From Bacillus sp. AFS073361 (lineage in GTDB: Bacteria > Bacillota > Bacilli > Bacillales > Cytobacillaceae): a stretch of 64,000 nucleotides of DNA. The position numbers were made by a program, and so were the translations under genes. The first letter of the stretch is position 1, and each line of letters starts with the position of its first letter. This document shows positions 17,721-26,363 of this stretch, in pieces. The notes beneath the pieces were generated by a model. The model had not been told where the DNA came from. It was given only the letters and a program-made list of their open reading frames with translations, and made no database searches. The DNA is taken from assembly GCF_002567005.1 (NCBI RefSeq), contig NZ_NUZU01000012.1, forward strand, positions 77,949 through 141,948. The letters run 5' to 3'.

Positions 17721-18501
17721 AAAATTTACCTGTAAATTGGAAAAATAGTACAAGTACCCCTAATGCCCAAACATAAATGGCAAATGGTTTTAATGAGTGA
17801 TTCTTCAAATAGCCAATCATCCACTTAACCGCAACATATCCAAACACGGCAGAGGCGGCAATCCCAACGAGCAATGCCGATAGGGATATTTCTTCCCCTT
17901 GACCCTCAAGTAAATCCTTCGTTTGCAAGACAATCGCACCTACAATCGCAGGAGTGGATAATAAGAAGGAAAAATACGCAGCCGTTTCACGATCTAATTT
18001 TCGCCAAAGTGCCGCAACGATTGTCATCCCTGAGCGAGAGATCGCTGGCATAATTGCGACGGCCTGAAAAGTACCGATGATAAGGGCATCCTTATAACTA
18101 ATATCATCCATTTTTTTATATCCATTTTTCACGGAATCAGCCAGCCACAAGAAAATACCTGTAATTAAAAACTCCCAGCCAATCGTCACCCCGGTTTTCG
18201 AAATTTCGTCGATGTAATCTTTAAACGCAAGTCCAAAGATTACCGCTGGGATTGTCCCAACGATCAATAAAAAGGTTAACTTGCTAAACGGATTTTTAAT
18301 GATTTTAATAAATTCCGCCTTATAAAAAACAAATACAGCAAGCAATGTTCCGACATGAAGCATGGTATCAAGCATGAGCCCAGCTTCCTGAAGTCCGAAT
18401 AAATTTCTTCCTAAATAAAGATGTCCAGTACTGCTAATCGGTAAGAATTCTGTTAACCCTTGAATGATTCCAAGAATGAATGCTTCTAATTTTGTTAACA
18501 T
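17719..18501 (-). CDS. uppP: Undecaprenyl-diphosphatase
   Basis: An integral membrane phosphatase (BacA/UppP) of 260 residues that recycles undecaprenyl diphosphate to the monophosphate for peptidoglycan and teichoic acid synthesis and gives bacitracin tolerance. The two family motifs are intact: QGLTEFLPISSTGHLYLG near the N-terminus and MPAISRSGMTIVA in the middle. It has about eight hydrophobic helices. ATG 18501 has GAGGG just upstream; the in-frame GTG 18513 overlaps that site. Confidence 0.92.
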   Translation of the reverse strand: MLTKLEAFILGIIQGLTEFLPISSTGHLYLGRNLFGLQEAGLMLDTMLHVGTLLAVFVFYKAEFIKIIKNPFSKLTFLLIVGTIPAVIFGLAFKDYIDEISKTGVTIGWEFLITGIFLWLADSVKNGYKKMDDISYKDALIIGTFQAVAIMPAISRSGMTIVAALWRKLDRETAAYFSFLLSTPAIVGAIVLQTKDLLEGQGEEISLSALLVGIAASAVFGYVAVKWMIGYLKNHSLKPFAIYVWALGVLVLFFQFTGKF

Positions 18502-18706
18502 AAATACCCTCACAATCTAAAGAAATGATAAGCCTGTACCGTTTATAGATATGCTAACATTACCTATTTCATGAAATTCTCCTCTATTTTAGGATTTAAT
18601 TACCAATTAGGTCAATGAAAATATTGGTAGATTAATCAAAATAAGTGCAATTAGAAGGCGTTCTCCCATAAAATAGAAGTATACTCGTTCGAGAGGAGAA
18701 ACGCAT

Positions 18707-19471
18707 TTGGAAAATTCGCATCTACATTTTAATACGTCGATTGGTGTTCAAAAACCTGAGAATATTCGAAACAAAGACCAGGCCTGTCCATTTTGCGAAA
18801 GAGATCAACTGACCAACTTCATCGCTGTAGACGAACCGATTATTCTTTTGAAAAATAAATATCCCGTATTAGAACATACCTTTCAAACGGTATTAATTGA
18901 AACAGATGATTGTCATGGTGAATTATCCACCTACTCAAAAGAGCATTTACATAAATTGATGAGGTTTGGAATCAAACATTGGTTAGAAATGGAGGCAACT
19001 GGCCGCTATCAATCGGTGATTTTTTTCAAAAATCATGGACCATTGTCAGGAGGAACGCTCTCCCATCCTCATATGCAAATTATCGGACTCGATGAGATTG
19101 ATTATAAAGAAAAGGTAACCCATGACATGTTTGAAGGAATTGTCATCGCCGAGGAGGAAGGGGTCCGTTTTACCTTGTCAACTAAACCGCGCGTGGGCTT
19201 TTACGAATTTAATATTGAAATGGATGATTCCGGCTACCAGGAGAGGTTTTCTGATTACCTGCAAACGGCGGTTCATTATATCCTGAACAACTTTCCATTT
19301 AAAGCCACGAGCTATAATCTGTTTTTTCATCATATCGAAAATAAAATCTATGCCAAGGTGGTATCTCGCTTTGTGACCACCCCGCTTTATATTGGCTATG
19401 GAATTCCTCAGGTGCCAAGTAATCTTGAATGGATGGCAAGGGAGCTGCAGCGGATTTATTTTAAAGAATAG
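18707..19471 (+). CDS. DUF4931 protein (galactose-1-phosphate uridylyltransferase/HIT-like fold)
   Basis: A 254-residue cytoplasmic protein. A zinc-type CPFC motif near residue 28 and HPHMQIIG in the middle (H-x-H-x-Q, the nucleotidyl-transfer signature of GalT/HIT proteins) put it in the GalT-like part of the HIT superfamily. It probably transfers or hydrolyses a nucleotide or sugar phosphate, but the substrate is unknown. It uses a TTG start with GAGAGGAGAA 7 bp upstream. It is transcribed away from uppP and is followed by rodA. Confidence 0.7.
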   Translation: MENSHLHFNTSIGVQKPENIRNKDQACPFCERDQLTNFIAVDEPIILLKNKYPVLEHTFQTVLIETDDCHGELSTYSKEHLHKLMRFGIKHWLEMEATGRYQSVIFFKNHGPLSGGTLSHPHMQIIGLDEIDYKEKVTHDMFEGIVIAEEEGVRFTLSTKPRVGFYEFNIEMDDSGYQERFSDYLQTAVHYILNNFPFKATSYNLFFHHIENKIYAKVVSRFVTTPLYIGYGIPQVPSNLEWMARELQRIYFKE

Positions 19472-19576
19472 GACTTTCTTATGTAATTTAATCCATTCAT
19501 AGTTTAGAAGTTGTGATTTGGTGTTATTAAAAATATAATGAAGGAATGTAGTATTTCTTAGTAAGGTGGAACCTAT

Positions 19577-20746
19577 ATGACTTCAAACACGAATAAAACT
19601 TCAAAACTGGATTATAATCTTGTTTTTATCTTAATATTACTTTTTCTTGCAAGCTGTTTAGCGATTTATAGTGCCCAGGCGAGCGGGCAGTACAAGGAGA
19701 ATTTCTTAATCAAGCAAATCTTTTGGTATGCGGTGGGCAGTGGGATTATCACCGGTGTGATGACCCTTGATTCGGACCAATTACGAAAGCTGACCTGGTA
19801 TGCATATGGGTTTGGACTTCTGATGCTTGGATTTTTAATTGTAGCGCCGGAGAGTATTGCCCCTGTCATAAATGGGGCGAAAAACTGGTTTAAAATACCT
19901 GGAGTGGGAACTATCCAGCCATCCGAGTTTGTAAAAATCTTTATTATTCTGGGTCTTGCACGCGTAATTGAGGATCATCACCAAAAGAACCAGATAAAAA
20001 CGATGCAAACTGATTTCTGGCTGTTAGTGAAGATAGGGATTGTCACCATGGTCCCATTAGGACTTATTATCAAGCAGGACTTAGGGACAGCGCTTGTGTT
20101 TCTAGCAATCATGCTCGGAATGATCTTTATTTCAGGGATTTCGTGGAAGCTGCTTGCTCCACTATTTTCAGCCGGGATTGCACTTATCGGGACGATTTTT
20201 TATTTTGTTCTATGGAAACCGGATTTACTTGAAAAATACCTTGGGGTAGGCGAATACCAACTTCGAAGGATTTACTCCTGGCTTGATCCCTATAGCTACC
20301 AAGGATCGGACGCCTATCAATTGACCAAATCCCTGCTAGCAATTGGCTCAGGGCAGACGGGTGGTAAAGGCTTTGGAAACCGCGAAGTCTATTTACCAGA
20401 AAGCCAAACCGACTTTATTTTCAGTGTCGTCGGCGAGGAATATGGGTTTATTGGCGCAAGTGTTTTGATCAGTTTGTTCTTCTTATTGGTTTATCATATA
20501 ACCAAGGTCGGAATGGAAACAAAGAATAATTTTTATACGTATATTTGTGTCGGGGTCATAAGCATGATTACCTTCCACGTCTTCCAGAATATCGGGATGA
20601 CGATTGGCGTGCTGCCGATTACAGGTATCCCGTTACCGTTTATCAGCTACGGTGGTAGTGCGTTGATGGGGAACATGTTAGGGCTCGGCTTAATCTTTTC
20701 GATTCGTTATCATTATAAAAAATACATGTTTTCAACATCTGCATAG
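19577..20746 (+). CDS. rodA: Rod-shape peptidoglycan polymerase RodA
   Basis: A 389-residue SEDS-family glycosyltransferase with ten or so transmembrane helices that polymerises lipid II during cell elongation. SEDS hallmarks are INGAKNWFKIPGVGTIQPSE, the catalytic region IIKQDLGTALVFL (Asp in KQDLGT) and the C-terminal TGIPLPFISYGGSALMGN. Its length and N-terminus fit RodA better than FtsW or SpoVE. A terminator and then a repeat array follow. Confidence 0.87.
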   Translation: MTSNTNKTSKLDYNLVFILILLFLASCLAIYSAQASGQYKENFLIKQIFWYAVGSGIITGVMTLDSDQLRKLTWYAYGFGLLMLGFLIVAPESIAPVINGAKNWFKIPGVGTIQPSEFVKIFIILGLARVIEDHHQKNQIKTMQTDFWLLVKIGIVTMVPLGLIIKQDLGTALVFLAIMLGMIFISGISWKLLAPLFSAGIALIGTIFYFVLWKPDLLEKYLGVGEYQLRRIYSWLDPYSYQGSDAYQLTKSLLAIGSGQTGGKGFGNREVYLPESQTDFIFSVVGEEYGFIGASVLISLFFLLVYHITKVGMETKNNFYTYICVGVISMITFHVFQNIGMTIGVLPITGIPLPFISYGGSALMGNMLGLGLIFSIRYHYKKYMFSTSA

Positions 20747-20755
20747 AAGTTTGGG

Positions 20756-20786
20756 AAAAGAGCGGCGTATTGCTGCTCTTTTTTTG
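20756..20786 (+). terminator. Rho-independent terminator of rodA
   Basis: AAGAGCGGC and GCTGCTCTT pair around a short loop, followed by seven T, ten bases after the rodA stop. Confidence 0.85.
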
Positions 20787-20803
20787 TGCTTGAAATGGTG
20801 GTT

Positions 20804-20971
20804 GGCGGAATAAATCGGGGTTTCGGCGAAATTGTGGTTTCGTTTGGCGAAATAAGTCAGAGAGTTGGCGAGATTCCAGTCCAGTTTGGCGAAATAAATC
20901 AGAACATCGGCGAAATCCCAACCCAGTTCAGTGTAAAAAAACAGAAAGTCAGCGAAATCCCACCTAGTATA
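20804..20971. repeat. Intergenic tandem array, 21-bp period, block 1 (8 units)
   Basis: The core GGCGAAAT (variants GGCGGAAT, GGCGAGAT) recurs at exactly 21-bp steps: 20804, 20825, 20846, 20867, 20888, 20909, a degenerate unit at 20930, and 20951. Even and odd units differ in their flanks (GGCGAAATAA versus GGCGAAATCCC), so the higher-order period is 42 bp. The array is open in one frame on each strand as 7-residue repeats, but no ribosome binding site or credible start supports a protein. Confidence 0.9.
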
Positions 20972-21011
20972 GTGATCTTGAACAGAATTTGAATGGTTCC
21001 AAATCAGGTTT

Positions 21012-21137
21012 GGCGAAATAAATTGGTGAGTTGGCGAGATTCCAGTCCAGTTCGGCGAAATAAACCAGAACATCGGCGAAATCCCCACCCAGTTCGGCGA
21101 AATAACCAATAAATTCGGCGAAATCCCCCCCAGCAAC
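21012..21137. repeat. Intergenic tandem array, 21-bp period, block 2 (6 units)
   Basis: Units start at 21012, 21033, 21054, 21075, 21096 and 21117. The first four units are a close copy of 20846-20918 (offset 166 bp), so block 2 arose at least partly by duplication of block 1. A 40-bp non-repeat spacer lies between the blocks. The whole array fills the gap between the rodA terminator and the terminator of the convergent lipoprotein gene. Confidence 0.9.
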
Positions 21138-21157
21138 CCAAATCAAAAAAACAAAAC

Positions 21158-21193
21158 AAAAAGAGCGGGGCCATGGCAAGCCGCGCTCTTTTC
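21158..21193. terminator. Terminator of the iron-siderophore lipoprotein gene
   Basis: AAAGAGCG and CGCTCTTT flank a GC-rich inner part, with A-rich sequence on the left and TTTT on the right, so it acts on the minus strand and possibly on both. Confidence 0.8.
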
Positions 21194-21226
21194 TACTATA
21201 AAAAACAGGGAGGTTTTTTATAAAAA

Positions 21227-22207
21227 TTACTTAACTAAGATTTTCTCAAGGTCATCGAGCATAATATTGGCTGCTAGAACGCCGCCGGCAGTGTTCCAGG
21301 TTGCGTCGCTAACTTCATACACATGACCGCTCTTCACTGCATTTAAATTTTTCCATAGTGGATCATTTGTCCATTCTTTCGCCGTATCTAAAGCTGCTTG
21401 GTCTCCTTGTGGCGCATAAGTGAAGTAGAAGAGAAGGTCTCCATCCATTTTAGGAATAACTTCTTTGCCAACCTCTACAGCCAGTAAACCTAGCTTATTA
21501 TCTGGAGTAAATAGTGCTTCCTGCTGGGCAGCACGTTTAAAGCCTAATTTATCAAAAATCACACCTGAAAAAGAATCTGTGTAGTAAATTCGGGATTTTC
21601 CAGCCATAAAGCGCACAACTGAAACTTGTTGATTCACTTGATCACCGAGCTTACCTTTTAAATCCGCAATGTGTTTATCAAAATCACTTAAAACTTGGTT
21701 ACCCTTTTCTTCAAGGTTCAAAGCTTTTGCGTATAATTTAAAGTTATCTTGCCAATCACCTCTAAGTGTTTCGGAAAAAACTGTCGGTGCAATAGCGCTC
21801 AACTGGTCATAGATCTTTTCATGACGCAGCTTGTTACCGATAATTAAATCAGGTTTCAATGAAGCAACCTTCTCTACGTTCACTTCACTTTCAACCCCAA
21901 CAACCTCAACGCCGTCCATTTCGTTTTTAATATGATCGTACCATGGATCTCCAAGCCAAGACTGAACAGCACCAACAGGCTTTACACCTAAAGCAAGCAG
22001 CGCTTCTGTTCCTTCATTGGTAAGAATAACGACTTTTTTCGGAGTACCTTTTATGGTAGTCGATCCCATTGCATGCTCTACTGTATATGATTTTTCTGCA
22101 GTAGTTTTCGTTTCGTCACTCGTTTTTTCCTCATTGCTGCCGCATGCCGCTAATAAGAGTAGGGTCATGACAGAGAAAAGAGTAAGTATGGTCTTGATTG
22201 CCTTCAT
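21227..22207 (-). CDS. Iron-siderophore ABC transporter substrate-binding lipoprotein
   Basis: A 326-residue class III (TroA/FhuD-like) binding protein anchored by a lipobox (LLLAACGSN, Cys22). The mature part has the two-lobed pattern with the conserved PKKVVILTNEGTEALLALGV at the start of lobe 1 and a long linker helix. It resembles YfiY/YfmC-type hydroxamate or citrate siderophore receptors; the ligand is uncertain. It is divergent from the matching permease genes and shares a promoter region with four Fur boxes, so iron starvation should induce it. Confidence 0.87.
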   Translation of the reverse strand: MKAIKTILTLFSVMTLLLLAACGSNEEKTSDETKTTAEKSYTVEHAMGSTTIKGTPKKVVILTNEGTEALLALGVKPVGAVQSWLGDPWYDHIKNEMDGVEVVGVESEVNVEKVASLKPDLIIGNKLRHEKIYDQLSAIAPTVFSETLRGDWQDNFKLYAKALNLEEKGNQVLSDFDKHIADLKGKLGDQVNQQVSVVRFMAGKSRIYYTDSFSGVIFDKLGFKRAAQQEALFTPDNKLGLLAVEVGKEVIPKMDGDLLFYFTYAPQGDQAALDTAKEWTNDPLWKNLNAVKSGHVYEVSDATWNTAGGVLAANIMLDDLEKILVK

Positions 22208-22238
22208 TGTTTATGTATCCCCCTTAGCTAATTGTTAA

Positions 22239-22253
22239 TGATAATCATTTTCA
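22239..22253. promoter_or_regulatory. Fur box 1
   Basis: TGATAATCATTTTCA matches the 7-1-7 Fur inverted repeat TGATAAT-N-ATTATCA with one mismatch, next to the lipoprotein gene start. Confidence 0.8.
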
Positions 22254-22303
22254 ATGACAACTTAATCATAAAATGAGAAGTACCATTATGTCAACGTTTT
22301 AAT

Positions 22304-22318
22304 TGAAAATGATTTTCA
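22304..22318. promoter_or_regulatory. Fur box 2
   Basis: TGAAAATGATTTTCA is a perfect 7-1-7 palindrome that fits the Fur consensus with one change per half site. Confidence 0.8.
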
Positions 22319-22358
22319 AAATCACTAACTTTTTTTGTGAACACATGGATTTTTTAAA

Positions 22359-22373
22359 TGAAAATGATTTTCA
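22359..22373. promoter_or_regulatory. Fur box 3
   Basis: Identical in sequence to Fur box 2 (TGAAAATGATTTTCA), 55 bp downstream of it. Confidence 0.8.
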
Positions 22374-22380
22374 AAGTCAT

Positions 22381-22395
22381 TGACAATCATTATCA
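22381..22395. promoter_or_regulatory. Fur box 4
   Basis: TGACAATCATTATCA has one mismatch to TGATAAT-N-ATTATCA. It starts 8 bp after box 3 and lies 49 bp upstream of the first permease gene. Confidence 0.8.
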
Positions 22396-22443
22396 ATTGG
22401 AGATAGACTTAAAATAAATAATAAGGTAGAAAGGTTACCAGAG

Positions 22444-23448
22444 ATGCTCTTAAAAAGTACTGCATTAAAATGGATTGGATTGCTGATTGCCGTCGTCGTG
22501 TTGGTGGCAGTCATGTGTGCCAGTATCGTTTTTGGGTACACCGATACCAGTTGGCAAACAGCAGTTGATGCTTTTACCAATAATAACGGATCCAATGAAC
22601 ATATCATTATTCAAACCGTAAGGCTGCCGAGAGCGTTAATCGCTTCCGCGGTCGGGGCTAGCTTGGCCATTGCCGGTGTCCTGATGCAAACTTTAACCAA
22701 GAATCCACTGGCATCCCCTGGAATATTTGGGATCAATGCAGGCGGAGGGTTTGCGGTTGTCGTTGCGATGACAGTGTTTTCCGTCAATAGTTTACAAGCT
22801 TTTAGTGTTCTTGCTTTTATCGGAGCTGCCTTTGCAGCCATATGTGTTTATACCATTGGTTCAGCTGGCCGTGAAGGTCTAACACCAATGAAACTTACAT
22901 TAGCAGGGGCTGCGATGTCAGCGATGTTTGCCTCATTTACACAAGGATTACTAGTGTTAGATGAAGTCATGCTTGATCAGGTATTATTTTGGCTGGCTGG
23001 CTCTGTCCAGGGGAGAAAATTAGAGACACTTGTTTCTGTTTTACCTTATATTGGAATAGGCTGGATGGGTGCCGTGTTAATTGCTGGAAAAATGAATATC
23101 TTGTCCATGGGGGAAGATGTGGCCAAGGGGCTTGGTTTAAACACCGGACTTCTCAAAATCGCGATTGGCGTGATTGTGATTTTATTAGCAGGCGGATCTG
23201 TCGCTGTCGCTGGTCCAATTGGTTTTGTTGGAATTGTGGTTCCCCACATTACCCGATCGATTGTAGGAATCGATCATCGTTGGGTCATCCCATTTTCAGG
23301 TGTGTTAGGGGCGATCCTCTTAATCGCTGCTGATATTGCCGCCAGATACATGTTCATGCCGTCTGAGGTGCCTGTTGGTGTTATGACAGCTATCATCGGA
23401 ACTCCATTTTTTATTTACATCGCAAGAAGGGGGTTCAATGGACGATGA
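22444..23448 (+). CDS. Iron-siderophore ABC transporter permease (FecCD family), subunit 1
   Basis: A 334-residue permease with about nine transmembrane helices. Family motifs include RLPRALIASAVGASLAIAGV near the N-terminus, QTLTKNPLASPGIFGINAGG and the C-terminal GFVGIVVPHITRSIVG (the ATPase-coupling loop). It pairs with the next permease as a heterodimer and receives ligand from the divergent lipoprotein. Its last four bases overlap the start of subunit 2 (ATGA), so the two are translationally coupled. Confidence 0.9.
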   Translation: MLLKSTALKWIGLLIAVVVLVAVMCASIVFGYTDTSWQTAVDAFTNNNGSNEHIIIQTVRLPRALIASAVGASLAIAGVLMQTLTKNPLASPGIFGINAGGGFAVVVAMTVFSVNSLQAFSVLAFIGAAFAAICVYTIGSAGREGLTPMKLTLAGAAMSAMFASFTQGLLVLDEVMLDQVLFWLAGSVQGRKLETLVSVLPYIGIGWMGAVLIAGKMNILSMGEDVAKGLGLNTGLLKIAIGVIVILLAGGSVAVAGPIGFVGIVVPHITRSIVGIDHRWVIPFSGVLGAILLIAADIAARYMFMPSEVPVGVMTAIIGTPFFIYIARRGFNGR

Positions 23449-24500
23449 GTAAATATAAAAATTTTCGCATCCTAAATGGAAAATTGTCCTTTTTAATGGA
23501 TCAAAAAGCAACCGTAACGTTCAGCATTCTTCTCATCATTACTTTCCTTGTTTTTGCGGTAAGCACGGGAAGCGGTGAAATGAGAATTAACCCGCTTACT
23601 GTTGTAAGTGTATTATTCGGCGGCGGTCCTGAGATGGAAAAGCTCATTATTACATCCTTTCGCCTCCCTAGAATTATTGTTGCTTTAATGGTTGGAATCT
23701 CTTTAGCGGTTGCAGGCGGCATCTTACAAGGGATGATTCGCAATCCACTTGCTTCTCCAGATGTATTAGGGATTACCGGTGGGGCAGCAGCCGCCGTGGT
23801 CAGTTTTTTAGCAATGTTTAGTGATAAAAATCATTCCTTAACCGTCAGTATTGCTTGGCTGCCCTTAGCTGCTTTTATCGGGGCAACCGTGGTAGGTTTT
23901 TTAGTGTATTTCCTTGCTTGGAAAAATGGGGTGTCACCAATCAGGCTCGTGTTGATTGGGATTGGGATTTCCGCTTTAACGCAGGCAATCACCACCTTAA
24001 CAATGGTCATGGGCCCGATTTATCAAGCGAGTCAAGCGAATATTTGGATTACTGGAACCGTATACGGCTCCAATTGGAAAAATGTTACGATTCTTGTCCC
24101 ATGGACGGTAATCTTTGTGATTATTGCCTTGGCATTGGCCCGAACCATTAATATCCAAGAACTCGGTGATGAAGTGGCAACTGGTTTAGGCGGCAAGGTG
24201 CAAAAACATCGGTTTCTCTTATTAATGATTAGTACCGCTTTAATTGGTGGTTCCGTTGCCTTTGCCGGCGGGATTGGCTTTGTCGGCTTAATGGCCCCGC
24301 ATATGGCGAGAAGATTAGTTGGTTCCTCATTTGGAGCATTGCTTCCTGCGAGTGCATTAATTGGCGGCATTCTGGTCATGGTCGCTGATTTAATTGGCAG
24401 AACCCTATTTTCTCCATTAGAAGTGCCAGCGGGTGTGTTCACTGCTGGGATCGGTGCACCATACTTTATTTACCTGCTATTTAAAACTAGAAATTCATAA
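23445..24500 (+). CDS. Iron-siderophore ABC transporter permease (FecCD family), subunit 2
   Basis: A 351-residue second permease subunit of the same family: RLPRIIVALMVGISLAVAGG, GMIRNPLASPDVLGITGG and GFVGLMAPHMARRLVG mark the same landmarks as in subunit 1. It is longer at the N-terminus by a short cytoplasmic stretch. The start ATG overlaps the stop of subunit 1. The ATPase gene follows after 13 bp. Confidence 0.9.
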   Translation: MSKYKNFRILNGKLSFLMDQKATVTFSILLIITFLVFAVSTGSGEMRINPLTVVSVLFGGGPEMEKLIITSFRLPRIIVALMVGISLAVAGGILQGMIRNPLASPDVLGITGGAAAAVVSFLAMFSDKNHSLTVSIAWLPLAAFIGATVVGFLVYFLAWKNGVSPIRLVLIGIGISALTQAITTLTMVMGPIYQASQANIWITGTVYGSNWKNVTILVPWTVIFVIIALALARTINIQELGDEVATGLGGKVQKHRFLLLMISTALIGGSVAFAGGIGFVGLMAPHMARRLVGSSFGALLPASALIGGILVMVADLIGRTLFSPLEVPAGVFTAGIGAPYFIYLLFKTRNS

Positions 24501-24513
24501 AAGGAGCTGTCAG

Positions 24514-25335
24514 ATGATGAATGCGATTGAAACGAAGAATTTATCACTTTCTTATGGGGATACACTCATTATTAATGAATTAGATTTGAAGATTCCTAAG
24601 GGTGAAATTACCGTGTTTATTGGCGGTAATGGCTGTGGAAAATCAACCCTGCTTCGTTCAATCGCTCGTCTCTTAAAGCCAAAGTCTGGTGCGGTTCTGC
24701 TTGAAGGAAAAGCGATTGCCAAATTGTCTACGAAGGACATTGCTAAAAAAATGGCGATACTCCCACAGTCGCCATCAGCCCCGGAAGGATTAACAGTCCT
24801 TCAACTCGTTAAACAAGGGCGCTATCCACACCAAACCTGGTTAAAGCAATGGTCCGAGGAAGATGAGAAAAAGGTGCATGATGCGCTAAAGGCTACACGA
24901 TTAGAGGACTTAAAAGAAAGAACCGTTGATTCACTTTCAGGCGGGCAAAGACAGCGTGCTTGGATTGCGATGACGCTGGCTCAAGATACGGATATTATCC
25001 TCCTTGACGAACCAACAACATACCTGGATATGACCCACCAAATCGAAATCCTCGATTTGCTGTTTGAACTAAATGAAACGAAAAAACGGACGGTTGTTAT
25101 GGTTCTTCATGATCTTAATCTAGCTTGCCGTTATGCACATAACGTGGTTGCCATCAAAGATCAGAAGGTTTATGACCAAGGGAAACCAGAATACGTTATC
25201 AACCGCAGCCTTGTTAAAAATGTGTTTGGTATGGACTGTGAGGTAACGGTGGATCCATTATTTGGGACTCCGCTCTGTATTCCTTATGGAAAGGGCAGAT
25301 GTATCCTCGATAAGGCGGTAGCGGTCAATGGATAA
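24514..25335 (+). CDS. yusV: Iron-siderophore ABC transporter ATP-binding protein (YusV-like)
   Basis: The 273-residue ATPase for the importer. Walker A is GGNGCGKST, the signature LSGGQRQR and Walker B IILLDEPTTYLD; the TTYLD tail is typical of FecE/FhuC ATPases. The start at 24514 has AAAGGAGC upstream; the longer reading from 24433 lies inside the previous gene. In B. subtilis, YusV is the shared ATPase for several siderophore systems and sits next to yusU, as here. It overlaps the next gene by 8 bp. Confidence 0.88.
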   Translation: MMNAIETKNLSLSYGDTLIINELDLKIPKGEITVFIGGNGCGKSTLLRSIARLLKPKSGAVLLEGKAIAKLSTKDIAKKMAILPQSPSAPEGLTVLQLVKQGRYPHQTWLKQWSEEDEKKVHDALKATRLEDLKERTVDSLSGGQRQRAWIAMTLAQDTDIILLDEPTTYLDMTHQIEILDLLFELNETKKRTVVMVLHDLNLACRYAHNVVAIKDQKVYDQGKPEYVINRSLVKNVFGMDCEVTVDPLFGTPLCIPYGKGRCILDKAVAVNG

Positions 25336-26107
25336 ATTACTCACGGTTAATCAATTGGAAAAATACCGATTCAATCCAAACTTACAGGACACTTTCAATG
25401 TGGCTGATCTCTTAGATGAAACGTACCTCAAAGATTTTTTGAAAAATTTATCCGTTACGATTGGAGCCCCTTCTGAAAAAATAGCTGCTTCCATTTTTAT
25501 CAAGCGCTATGCCTTTTTGGCCGTGATGACCTTATATTCAATGACGGCTTTAAATAAAAAGCTCAATGTATCGTTGGATAATATAAAAATGGAAGCAGCT
25601 GTACAGGGGAAAGATTGGCTGCCGGGGATTTCATTAAAGGATGCGGACCTACAGGACTGGGATGGAAACAACCGCACGGAATGGCGTTCAAGAGTTTTGA
25701 GAGATTTGTTTGCGAATAATATTTATCGACTTATCTCTCAATTGGAAAAAACCGTCGGAATATCAAAGTTAATCCTGTGGGAAAATATTGCAGTCTACTT
25801 ATTTTGGCTCTATGAAACCGAGCTAAAAGATGATCATCAGGCTGCTGAGGATTTCCGTTACTTAATTTCTGAAGCGGAAGGGAAATTGTTTGGTAGATAT
25901 AACCTAAATCCACTCCCAAAGTACTTTGCTGAAAAGACGTATTTGGAAGAATGGGATACAGAGGTAAGAGTAAGAAAGACATGTTGTTTAACCTACCAAC
26001 TGCCAGCAGGTAAGCGCTGCAAAACTTGCCCATGTACCCAAATGATTAAGGACAGAAGGTGTCATGATGGAGAAAACATTTGTGAGGCAGTTCGAAGCTT
26101 TGCTTGA
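25328..26107 (+). CDS. FhuF-like siderophore-iron reductase
   Basis: A 259-residue protein of the IucA/IucC C-terminal/FhuF type. The diagnostic feature is the cysteine cluster at the C-terminus, CCLTYQLPAGKRCKTCPC, matching the C-C-x10-C-x2-C [2Fe-2S] binding pattern of ferric siderophore reductases. It would release iron in the cytoplasm by reducing the imported Fe(III)-siderophore. Its position at the end of the Fur-controlled importer operon fits this. The ATG overlaps the ATPase gene. Confidence 0.78.
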   Translation: MDKLLTVNQLEKYRFNPNLQDTFNVADLLDETYLKDFLKNLSVTIGAPSEKIAASIFIKRYAFLAVMTLYSMTALNKKLNVSLDNIKMEAAVQGKDWLPGISLKDADLQDWDGNNRTEWRSRVLRDLFANNIYRLISQLEKTVGISKLILWENIAVYLFWLYETELKDDHQAAEDFRYLISEAEGKLFGRYNLNPLPKYFAEKTYLEEWDTEVRVRKTCCLTYQLPAGKRCKTCPCTQMIKDRRCHDGENICEAVRSFA

Positions 26108-26318
26108 AAAGTATAGTGAACTAATGGTGGGGGAATCCACGGAGGAAACAAAGGAGAAGGTGAAGATGTGGGCGTTGTACACCCATATCGCCAAGTCGAT
26201 GCCAGCTTTGGCTAAGCATTGGAATGGCCTTTACCCGGATGCGAAAGAAGAAATGAAGCAGATCATCAATGAAATTAAAGTCATGAATGAACAGCATCGC
26301 TCCTCTTCTCAAAAATAA
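26067..26318 (+). CDS. yusU: DUF2573 family protein YusU
   Basis: An 83-residue, largely helical cytoplasmic protein of unknown function, matching YusU, which neighbours yusV in B. subtilis. It starts inside the FhuF-like gene (AAGGTG upstream; ATG 26064 and 26067 are adjacent candidates) and overlaps it by about 40 bp. No catalytic motif is visible. The genomic link suggests an accessory role in iron uptake, which is unproven. Confidence 0.75.
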   Translation: MEKTFVRQFEALLEKYSELMVGESTEETKEKVKMWALYTHIAKSMPALAKHWNGLYPDAKEEMKQIINEIKVMNEQHRSSSQK

Positions 26319-26325
26319 ATACATA

Positions 26326-26360
26326 CAAAAACCGGAAGCCGTTGATGCCTCCGGTTTTTG
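26326..26360. terminator. Bidirectional terminator between yusU and a coat protein gene
   Basis: CAAAAACCGGA and TCCGGTTTTTG form a perfect 11-bp stem with A and T tracts built in, between convergent genes. Confidence 0.9.
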
Positions 26361-26363
26361 CTG

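Noticed and set aside
20804..21137. CRISPR array
   Set aside because: Repeats are contiguous 21-bp units without unique spacers of regular length, and there are no cas genes nearby.
20732..21179. Proteins on either strand made of 7-residue repeats in the rodA-downstream array
   Set aside because: The frames are open only because the repeat period is a multiple of three and the units lack stops; no ribosome binding site or conserved domain supports them, and they overlap terminators.
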